From a virus: a stretch of 27,619 nucleotides of DNA. Of the stretch, positions 16,213 to 24,426 are shown piece after piece. Both the position numbers and the translations under genes were made by a program. Every line of letters starts with the position of its first letter. Positions within the stretch are counted from its first letter, which is position 1. The notes beneath the pieces were generated by a model. It was not told where the DNA came from, did not search any database, and saw nothing but the letters and a program-made list of their open reading frames with translations. The stretch lies in IMG/VR virus record IMGVR_UViG_3300030104_003235, positions 1-27,619 of that record; one strand, given 5' to 3'.

Positions 16213-19200
16213 TTATGCAGGATCGTTTAATGCACCAGTATTTCTAATGCCGACGTTCCTTCTTTGAACTCTTGGGAAGGTTGTTAATCCTACATTAACA
16301 GTCTTAGAAGTTACTCCAATTGATATTGGATTAGAACCTCTAGAGAATCCAGATAATCTACCCCAAGAGAAATTACCAGATCCTTCACCAGTTGTTCCTA
16401 TACCTATAATGCTAGTTGAATTAGAATCAACATCTGCAATAAAGTCTGCTCTATTTGAAGATCTATTAATAGATCTAACATAATATATATTATCCAAATA
16501 AGTGGTACCAATTCCCACAACTGCAGCATTGCCGCCAGGTGCAGTTCCATCTATAGATGTCACTCCAGTTCCAATCGAAGTGTTATAAACATAAATTGGA
16601 TAACCATTTAATAAGGTTGTAAAATCACCAGTTTCTTTTTCAAGGAAGAACTTAAGTGCCAATGTTCCTGTACCACCACTTCCAAATGCTGTTGTTATTC
16701 CTGTAACTATTCCAGAGAAACCTTTAATATTAACAGGTTCAATATTAGTAACAGTTTCTCTCTGAAGAACAGGAAGAGGTGCAATAACTTCAGGTTCTTG
16801 ACCACTAACATATCCAAGACCAGGATTTGTAATATGGATAGAAGCAATAGATCCATTTGTTATTGTAGCAGTAGCAGTAGCAGTAGTTCCTACACCTGCA
16901 GCAATCTTTACTCCTGGTGCAGAGAATGATACTGGGACTGTAGTAGTACTAAATCCACTTCCACCATTAACAATGGTAACAGAACTAACAGTACCACCAG
17001 CAGAAACATTAGCAGTAAGTGCAGCTCCTGTTAAGGTTTGATTTTCATTAACTATTAATGCTCCAATATTCTTATTCTCATAATTAAATAATTCAGTAGA
17101 ATCGAGGAAGACTTCTGTATCAACAGCAGTCAAATCACCAATTACTCTTGCATTAGGGAATACTAATGGTTCAATAGAAGGTCTTGCCTTAGAAACAACA
17201 TTACCATTGATAGTTTTATCAACTTTCTGCTTCAACCAAGTTAATGGTCTGAGGGTATCTTCATCAATACCTCTACCAAAGTATAAATTAGTTTCAACTT
17301 GATCTGAAGTTGATATTCCACTAACTGTTCTCTTCTCTTGATTAAAACTTCCAGAAAGATAATTTTTCTTATTAACTTCTACATCATCACCCGATTTTAA
17401 TGTTTCAACAACATCAGTGTAAGTAACATCTACACCATTAGTTCCTTTGTAGAAGAAAATAGAAACATCATCATATTCATCTGGTGCTTCAGTGAATACA
17501 AAACTTGTTCCTCCTCCAAAGATGTATGCCTCACCAGGAACCTGCATAACACCATTAATGAAGATTAATAAAAGTGCTTGTAGATCTATAGATGCATCAT
17601 CACCTCTTTGGAATGATACCAATTCTCCCTTATAATTTAATGGGAATCTCTTTCTAACTCCATCTTGAAGATTTGTAATATCATCAATATAATCAAATTC
17701 ACCAACATTCCAAGAACCGAATTTATCAGTAAAGACTTGGTTAACACTAAATTCTAAAGGTGTTAAAAGTGAAGAGAAATATCTATCAGTTACTATTCCA
17801 ATAGGTACAAATGTATCTCCTTTTCTAAATCCAAATCCAGATCTAGTTATATTAAAATCTTTAACTTCGTAAGAAATAGATCCAATTCCAGTAGTAGAAC
17901 TAGCACCAACATTTATACCCAATCTAAGTGCATTTCCAGTTTCTGTAGTTGATCCTAACCCTAATCTTGTCAATCCTTGAACATCAAGATTTTCATATGA
18001 TGGTGATGGAGTTAAAATTCTTGGATTTACATATCCCTCACCACCATCACTGATAGTCATCTTTATTCCACCACCACTATGAGCAGGTGATTTACCAACA
18101 TTTAATGTAAATGAAGTTGTAGTACCTACAGATTCAACACCTATTGTTGCCTTATATGCAGGATCAGATCCTGGATTTTCTTTATTTTCTCTAGGATATG
18201 AATGGTTGCTGGTATTATTATCTTGATCACATGTAAATGTAAATGCATTTGTAGAAATTGCTACAACATTATTCGCTTTTTGTATACCACTAACAGTTCC
18301 AGATACAAAGGTATGTACTGATGTATTAGTTGAAGGTGCTGAATCTAATACTTGAATCTCAAAAGTAGATCCAGAAGCATTTTGGATTTGTATCCACTTA
18401 TTGAAAATTGGATCAGATGATCTAGGATAAGTATGTTGTGTTTGATCACCATCTTGAGCACATGTAAATGTTAAAGAATTTTCCTCAATCTTAACATAAT
18501 CATTAGTGCTATATCCATGAGCACCATTAGTTGTAATGGTTATAATACCAACTACTGGATTATATACAGCAGCTGTTGCTGTTTGAAGACCTGCAGCACT
18601 CATACCATGAGCATTATCTACAGTAACTGTTAAAATACCACTTACTGGATCATATTCATTACCCAATCCACCTATTGAATATGGACTATAATAAGTTGCA
18701 TTATCAACTAATATAGAACTTGATAAACCACTTACATAAGTATGAGCATTTCCTTGTATAACAGTAGCAGTTATAACAGCACCAGTACCTCCACCACCAG
18801 CAGATCCAACACCAACTGTAATAGAATCTGAAGTTGCAGTCTTAATATTCAACCATGCACCATTAGCTTCATCAGTTAAACGTGGATAATATTGTGTGCT
18901 CTTATAGTAATCACTAGAGCACTTAAATGCCATAGAAGTAGTTGCAATGCCAACAGTATTTGCAGATCTCTTAATAGAATTTGGAAGTGCACTTACCCAA
19001 GCATGTGTAGTAGTATTTGAAGAAGGAGTATACTCAAGAACATTTATTTCAAATGTATCACCACCACTTACTGCTGTGATAGGAACCCATCTATCGGACA
19101 TATAATCCGTAGATCTTGGATAAGGATGATTTGATGCATCACTGTCTTCAGCACATGTAAATGTCAATCCACCATCAGTGATATTGACTATTTGACCAAC

Positions 19201-22200
19201 TGCAAGTGCTGGACTTGGTGATGCAGTCAATTTAACAGTTAATATACCTACAGTTCCATCATAGAAAGTTCCAGTAGTTGCTGTATATGAATCCGATGTT
19301 ATAAGTCCATGACTATCTTTAATTAATGTTAATTGTCCACTGTCAGACTTAAAGGTTGCATCCGTAGGTGTAAATGTTGCATATGCACCAATACCATTAG
19401 GATTAACTGTAATTGAATTAACACCAGCACTTATAAATCTATGCTCATAAGCTACGTCTGTTACACCAATAGAAACACTACCTTCAAAACTATATCCAGA
19501 TCCTTGGAAATCAGTAGAACCAATTCCAACACCAGTAATAGTTCCTACAGTGTTAGTAACAGCAGTTGAAGAAGCACCAACTAAAGGAGCAATACCAAGA
19601 CCACCACTAGAACCAATTGATACAATTTGCCCAGATCTTGGTAGTTGGTTTTGATTTATCATATCATCACGAACAACAAGTGCACCATTTGTGGAGGTAA
19701 TTCCACTAAAGACGAAACTAGTAACTCCTACTGTGCTATTTTCTATAAAATCATAATTATTAAGTGGATTTTGTTCGGTAGTTGGTCTTTGGAACATTCC
19801 ATTCAGTGTGAGGAAAGTACTTCCTGTAGTAATACCTGCAGTATTAATCCCACTAACCAGAGTTGTGAATGTTTGAGCAATTCCAGTAAATTCATTTGAT
19901 ATATCATCATATATCTTATTAAGACGATAATCTTGTCTTAAATAAACTCTACCACTAAAGGATGATCTACCTGTATCACGATTAGATCTATTTTTTGCTG
20001 TATCGTTTGAACCTCTTGGTGCCTCACTAAAGTAAATTCTTTCACCAACAATATTATATCCACCCTTATATAATCTAACAGTATCACCATCATCATGAAT
20101 TGTTGCAGCAGTTCCAATAAAACCTCTTTCAACTTCAATCATCTTCAAAGATCCTGTTTCTGTTATTGGACCTATGTTTGTTATTCCCAATCCAACATTT
20201 TTTACTTTAACAAATTCCTTACCACCTGATCCATTGTCTATTTCTAAGATATCATTAAGAAGTATAGAAGAAATACCAACAAGAGTGATTATGTCTGTAG
20301 AAACACCTACTTGACCATCTACATTACCTGAAAGTTTGGTTGTAATTGGAGAATATGCTACAGGTGATTGAATTACATTATCTAAAGTAATCAAAGTCTT
20401 TGAGTTCTTCTTGAACATCTCAAATCTATGATAGTTACCAGTACCAATTCCCATTGGAGCATTATATGGATAATCAATAAATGTTACTGCTGCTCCTGCT
20501 ACACCATTTGAATCTCTAGTAAGAGATAGTTGGAAATTATCTGAACTTGTTAAACTTGATTTAATATAAACTTCATCTGGTAGTGGATTTCCATCAGACA
20601 TCAACAAACGTCCAGTACCAATACCTTCTACAGAAGATCCTGGAGTATAAACTAATCTCTCATTAGCATTAAAGAAGTTGTTGGGGAAATTAAATGTTCC
20701 TGTATTTGGAATAAAGAAATCAGTATCAGAAGGATTAAAATATCTTGCGAAAATTGGTAACCCATCATGCGTTAATACAAAATTTCTATTATCAGATCTA
20801 CTACCATTTAACGCATCATACTGTAAAAGTGATAGTTCATCTATTGCGGGACCATATACATGATCAGGTGCAGAATTAATTAAATCAAATCCAGAATTAA
20901 TAACTTCACTATAAGTTTGTACTTGTATTTCGCCAGATGCATCTGGATGGAATACTAATTCAAAATCATTACCATTTAATTGGGCAGTAAATGTTCCAAG
21001 ACCAATATTTCCAGAAGTGCTACCAATGGATATAAATGGATACTGCATATAGAATGCATCAGTGGTATCATGTGCCATTATCACTTGATGAATAGCACTT
21101 GTATTTCCTATAGAGACCCTTATTATATTACTTGCACTAGAAACTGTATTTTTATCAAATTCAAGAATTGTTGCTGCAGCAGAAACTCTATTATATGAAG
21201 ATTGTACCCTTAATGACCTTTCAGACCCTGCTGGTTGAGCAGATGTATTAAATCTATATGTTCCTATACCTGCTGTAGTTGTTCCAATTCCTACAATCTT
21301 AGATTTAACCGAAACTGGATTAGTAGTAATATCATTTTCAAATTTTAATGATAAAACACCAGAATCAATACTTGAAGTGAATGTACCTATAGCATCAGTA
21401 GTATTAGTTTCAAAATCATAACTTGAAATATATGAATTAGTTCCATCATGAGTTACATAAAGTTCAGTAATCTTATTTGTATTAGCAAAAGTATCATTTA
21501 CTTCTATAGATGCAAAATATGCATCTATTTCGCCAATATTAGCAGATGCCATAACAGAAGTAGTTGGTCCTAATGCAGTACCTGCACTAACCTCTTCACT
21601 AAATCCTTCTAAACTAATAAAACCAAAACTAGTTGTTCCTATTCCAGTTCCAACAATAGAAGTCTCATATACCTTTATATTAAGATCAGTAGTGTAAATA
21701 TCTGTTGGTTCAAATTTTAAAGAATAGAAATTATTAAAATCTACATCTCCAATGATGTTTACAAGACCTGTTTTATTATCAACAACTTGATTTCCAAATA
21801 AAGATCCTTTTTGAATTGTATAAACATCCTTATTTGTAAAGTCTACAGTAGTAAGTACTTCTGTAAGTTGAATACTATCCTTTGTACGACCTGCTGAAAT
21901 AGATGTAGGTACTGTTGCTTGTACTAAAAATCTACCATAGGTATTTGTAAGTTCTAATTTACCATCAGTTTTAATATTATTACTTGCATTAGAAAACTGT
22001 GTATTAATATTGTCAATTGTTAGAGCATTATTAGTCTCACATTTAAAGTAATTTACAAGTTCTCTAGTACTAAATCTAATATATTTTGATCTTTTAGGAT
22101 CTGTAAGAGTATCAATATCAGAAACAAGATCAAAATTCTTAATAGCATCAACTCTGTTTTCTGATCTCAGATCACGTATTATTGATGTTGAATCGGATGA

Positions 22201-24426
22201 AGTTGATAATCCAGAAGATGAGGTAGAAGTAATACCAGTATCGGCAAAATTCTTAAGTCCTGAAGTATGAAGTAATCTGTTAACTGGACTTACTAATTCT
22301 TTATATTCAATTGGACTTTGAATGGTATATGATAAATTTTGATAATAATCATTATCTGGAATAACTTGGAAGTCATCATCCAATTTTCCAGTGTTATCCA
22401 ACCAACCTTTGGTCTTTCTAGATGAATAGTCAACTTTAAATTCCCCTTTGTTTGGATATAAAGTATTAATAGTGGCTATAGATCCAGTATAAGTTCCTTT
22501 AATTTTTTCATTTACCTTAAGATCATATTTACCAATTACCTTAATATAATCATTAGAAATTTTATCTAATTTAAGACCAACATCTTGATATTCATTATTA
22601 GCATCTAATACTAATAAAGTTTCACCTTCAACAAATGGTGCTGCCTCTTGAGTAAGCGTAAATGTAGGAAATTTCTTCTGATTAACAACTGAAGCAAAAG
22701 TTTGATTTGTTTTAGTAAGACCTGGATTATTTGCAATATCTTTTATGTTAAATTCAAACTGATATGGATTAACACCCAATGCTGATGGTTTACTAATGTA
22801 AGTATTAGTTACTTCATAGAATTTGTAACCATTAGAAGCAGAGTTAAAAGTATTTCCGTATTCATTTTCAAATCCTTCTACAAAAATTTTATCTCCAATT
22901 TTAAATGGATCTGTTGTAAATCCAACGATTGGGGTTCCTAAAGTAACTGTTACAATTCCACTTTGAGTATTTGTAACTATAGTATCACCAATTGCTACAG
23001 AAGTAACAGAAACACCATTGGTATTATCAACAGTTAATATTTCAGGAACATTTAATCCTTTTGGTGCAGATATAATATCAACACTTTCAATTGCTTGTGT
23101 TGATGGACTTACATTTGGTTGTAAGTATCCTGTAGTATTAACTTCTCTAGTAAGTTTATCAATTATGACTAATGTAGGATTAGCAATAAATCCTTCACCA
23201 CCACTAACAATCTCTAAAGTCTTAAGTACGCCATAATCTCTTAAAGAAATTACTGGAGATAATCTTGCTACAGGTAATAAAGTTTTGTCGGAAGCGTATT
23301 CAAAACCAATGTTATTAATCTTAATATCTTTTATTTGATTAGCAGTAGATGATCTAGGTAATACCTCACCATTTGCTCCTTGAGTAGAAGCAATACTTAC
23401 AAATTTTGGCATTTGTTTGTATCCTACTCCAGCAAAATCTATCTTGATTTCACTTAAAGGTCCCCTTGCTGTTGGTGAATTTGTAGAATATTTAAAAGTA
23501 TCTGTAGTTGAAGAATCATAGCGAAGAGATTCTGGTTTTTTATCTAATTGAATAGTAAAGGTAGTGGTTCCAATACCAGCAACTGCATATGAACCTTCAT
23601 AATCACTATTAACATAAGTAACCCTAGATCCATTTTTAACATCAATATCAGATGTACTAATAAATCCAGATTTTTCTAGATTGTAGAATAAGTTAAATGG
23701 ATTGTCTTTATTATATTTCAATGTAACAGTGGCTGTTACTCCACTACCTACAGTACCATCCCTAGCAATACTAATTACATTTGAACTTCCTATAGATACA
23801 AATTTATTAACAAAATCATGATCATGATATAAATTAAAGTCATATCCAGATAAAGATGTGTCTGAAACATCAAATACTAGATCATTATCTCTTACGATAG
23901 GAATTGGTGGATTTATTAAAGATAATTCCTGTGCAGTGCCACCAACAGATACTAAAGACTTAACTTGTGGTGGATAATTTACAGCATCATAATAGGTGTC
24001 TGCTAATTGAATCTTATTATCATCAATTCTATAAACAAAATATGATGAAGAAGCAGTTAGTCCCTCAATTGCGGCAAAATCCGTAACACCAATACCAGTA
24101 TTATAAAATACCTTACTACCAGTTTTAAAATGGTGAGAATTTATAGTTAAAATATCTGTAGATGTATTAACACCAGCAGAAGTGAATAGTACAGGATTAA
24201 CTAATAATTTTTCTGTTAATGCATTATACTTTAATGTAACTCCAGCTGAAGTACCAATACCAACTGATTGATCAGGTTTTAATGATAGTGTAATAACATC
24301 ATTACCTAAAAGATTATGATTTGTTGAAACTGAAACAGTTGTATCTATTTTTTCAACTGTTCCTGTTACTTGAGTGAAGATCTTAAATCTGAAAGTTGAG
24401 TTGTTATTCCAATATAATCTTCGGAT
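16213..24426 (-). CDS. giant gp7-position structural protein, C-terminal part after frameshift
   Basis: The frame is open from 24426 to TAA at 16213 (about 2,737 codons) and has no ATG, GTG or TTG until TTG at 23721. Codons upstream of that TTG are ordinary structural sequence (TTVSVSTNHNLLGND, HDFVNKFVSIGSSNVISIAR). I therefore read it as the continuation of the gene at 24366-27619, not a separate gene. Contents include GxGY repeats near 23463-23392, 23335-23265, 23235-23160, 17000-16900 and 16860-16800. A HDGLPIFARYF segment lies near 20730-20780, and an RG-GT-H module near 20060-20310. A duplicated Cys/His/YPR module occupies 18060-19260. A fibre-domain motif (LLIFINGVMQVPGEAYIFGG, FTEAPDEYDDVSIFFYKG) lies near 17430-17580. 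The C-terminus is basic and Gly-rich. It lies before gp8, the T4 gp7 position; homology to gp7 is not shown. Confidence 0.75.
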   Translation of the reverse strand: MRRLYWNNNSTFRFKIFTQVTGTVEKIDTTVSVSTNHNLLGNDVITLSLKPDQSVGIGTSAGVTLKYNALTEKLLVNPVLFTSAGVNTSTDILTINSHHFKTGSKVFYNTGIGVTDFAAIEGLTASSSYFVYRIDDNKIQLADTYYDAVNYPPQVKSLVSVGGTAQELSLINPPIPIVRDNDLVFDVSDTSLSGYDFNLYHDHDFVNKFVSIGSSNVISIARDGTVGSGVTATVTLKYNKDNPFNLFYNLEKSGFISTSDIDVKNGSRVTYVNSDYEGSYAVAGIGTTTFTIQLDKKPESLRYDSSTTDTFKYSTNSPTARGPLSEIKIDFAGVGYKQMPKFVSIASTQGANGEVLPRSSTANQIKDIKINNIGFEYASDKTLLPVARLSPVISLRDYGVLKTLEIVSGGEGFIANPTLVIIDKLTREVNTTGYLQPNVSPSTQAIESVDIISAPKGLNVPEILTVDNTNGVSVTSVAIGDTIVTNTQSGIVTVTLGTPIVGFTTDPFKIGDKIFVEGFENEYGNTFNSASNGYKFYEVTNTYISKPSALGVNPYQFEFNIKDIANNPGLTKTNQTFASVVNQKKFPTFTLTQEAAPFVEGETLLVLDANNEYQDVGLKLDKISNDYIKVIGKYDLKVNEKIKGTYTGSIATINTLYPNKGEFKVDYSSRKTKGWLDNTGKLDDDFQVIPDNDYYQNLSYTIQSPIEYKELVSPVNRLLHTSGLKNFADTGITSTSSSGLSTSSDSTSIIRDLRSENRVDAIKNFDLVSDIDTLTDPKRSKYIRFSTRELVNYFKCETNNALTIDNINTQFSNASNNIKTDGKLELTNTYGRFLVQATVPTSISAGRTKDSIQLTEVLTTVDFTNKDVYTIQKGSLFGNQVVDNKTGLVNIIGDVDFNNFYSLKFEPTDIYTTDLNIKVYETSIVGTGIGTTSFGFISLEGFSEEVSAGTALGPTTSVMASANIGEIDAYFASIEVNDTFANTNKITELYVTHDGTNSYISSYDFETNTTDAIGTFTSSIDSGVLSLKFENDITTNPVSVKSKIVGIGTTTAGIGTYRFNTSAQPAGSERSLRVQSSYNRVSAAATILEFDKNTVSSASNIIRVSIGNTSAIHQVIMAHDTTDAFYMQYPFISIGSTSGNIGLGTFTAQLNGNDFELVFHPDASGEIQVQTYSEVINSGFDLINSAPDHVYGPAIDELSLLQYDALNGSRSDNRNFVLTHDGLPIFARYFNPSDTDFFIPNTGTFNFPNNFFNANERLVYTPGSSVEGIGTGRLLMSDGNPLPDEVYIKSSLTSSDNFQLSLTRDSNGVAGAAVTFIDYPYNAPMGIGTGNYHRFEMFKKNSKTLITLDNVIQSPVAYSPITTKLSGNVDGQVGVSTDIITLVGISSILLNDILEIDNGSGGKEFVKVKNVGLGITNIGPITETGSLKMIEVERGFIGTAATIHDDGDTVRLYKGGYNIVGERIYFSEAPRGSNDTAKNRSNRDTGRSSFSGRVYLRQDYRLNKIYDDISNEFTGIAQTFTTLVSGINTAGITTGSTFLTLNGMFQRPTTEQNPLNNYDFIENSTVGVTSFVFSGITSTNGALVVRDDMINQNQLPRSGQIVSIGSSGGLGIAPLVGASSTAVTNTVGTITGVGIGSTDFQGSGYSFEGSVSIGVTDVAYEHRFISAGVNSITVNPNGIGAYATFTPTDATFKSDSGQLTLIKDSHGLITSDSYTATTGTFYDGTVGILTVKLTASPSPALAVGQIVNITDGGLTFTCAEDSDASNHPYPRSTDYMSDRWVPITAVSGGDTFEINVLEYTPSSNTTTHAWVSALPNSIKRSANTVGIATTSMAFKCSSDYYKSTQYYPRLTDEANGAWLNIKTATSDSITVGVGSAGGGGTGAVITATVIQGNAHTYVSGLSSSILVDNATYYSPYSIGGLGNEYDPVSGILTVTVDNAHGMSAAGLQTATAAVYNPVVGIITITTNGAHGYSTNDYVKIEENSLTFTCAQDGDQTQHTYPRSSDPIFNKWIQIQNASGSTFEIQVLDSAPSTNTSVHTFVSGTVSGIQKANNVVAISTNAFTFTCDQDNNTSNHSYPRENKENPGSDPAYKATIGVESVGTTTSFTLNVGKSPAHSGGGIKMTISDGGEGYVNPRILTPSPSYENLDVQGLTRLGLGSTTETGNALRLGINVGASSTTGIGSISYEVKDFNITRSGFGFRKGDTFVPIGIVTDRYFSSLLTPLEFSVNQVFTDKFGSWNVGEFDYIDDITNLQDGVRKRFPLNYKGELVSFQRGDDASIDLQALLLIFINGVMQVPGEAYIFGGGTSFVFTEAPDEYDDVSIFFYKGTNGVDVTYTDVVETLKSGDDVEVNKKNYLSGSFNQEKRTVSGISTSDQVETNLYFGRGIDEDTLRPLTWLKQKVDKTINGNVVSKARPSIEPLVFPNARVIGDLTAVDTEVFLDSTELFNYENKNIGALIVNENQTLTGAALTANVSAGGTVSSVTIVNGGSGFSTTTVPVSFSAPGVKIAAGVGTTATATATITNGSIASIHITNPGLGYVSGQEPEVIAPLPVLQRETVTNIEPVNIKGFSGIVTGITTAFGSGGTGTLALKFFLEKETGDFTTLLNGYPIYVYNTSIGTGVTSIDGTAPGGNAAVVGIGTTYLDNIYYVRSINRSSNRADFIADVDSNSTSIIGIGTTGEGSGNFSWGRLSGFSRGSNPISIGVTSKTVNVGLTTFPRVQRRNVGIRNTGALNDPA
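18060..19260 (-). repeat. nested duplication of a Cys/His/YPR module in the giant protein
   Basis: Four related units read F-(T/K)-C-x2-D...H/Y-x-YPR: FTCAEDSDASNHPYPR (near 19165-19115), FKCSSDYYKSTQYYPR (near 18930-18885), FTCAQDGDQTQHTYPR (near 18475-18425) and FTCDQDNNTSNHSYPR (near 18245-18195). Units 1-2 and 3-4 are each about 232 bases apart, and the pairs are about 690 bases apart. Between the units of each pair is FEI-VL---PS-NT--H-(F/W)VS. The layout implies duplication of one unit, then of the pair. Confidence 0.8.
24366..24426 (-). other. apparent single-base frameshift in the giant structural gene
   Basis: The upstream frame stops with TAA at 24368-24366 after DYIGITTQLSDLRSSLK. 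The frame one base back is open from 24426 and continues as FKIFTQVTGTVEKIDTTVSV. The two open frames overlap for about 60 bases. Joining them needs a -1 change, equal to one missing base in the sequence. Checking each codon pair in the overlap, I find no canonical X-XXY-YYZ slippery heptamer; the nearest is TTTAAGA. A real indel or a sequencing or assembly error is likelier than programmed frameshifting. Confidence 0.8.

Noticed and set aside
19938-20138. Minus-strand 66-codon frame inside the giant gene
   Set aside because: It is an out-of-frame shadow of the 16213-24426 frame, with low-complexity hydrophobic content and no start context.
23719-23721. TTG at 23721 as the start of an independent 2,502-residue gene
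   Set aside because: The same frame is open for about 235 more codons upstream with typical structural-protein text, and the TTG has no ribosome binding site. It lies inside a continuous repeat-rich protein.
24390-24420. Programmed -1 ribosomal frameshift site
   Set aside because: No heptamer of the form X-XXY-YYZ is in register in the overlap. TTTAAGA allows only poor re-pairing, and no obvious stem follows that I can support by eye.
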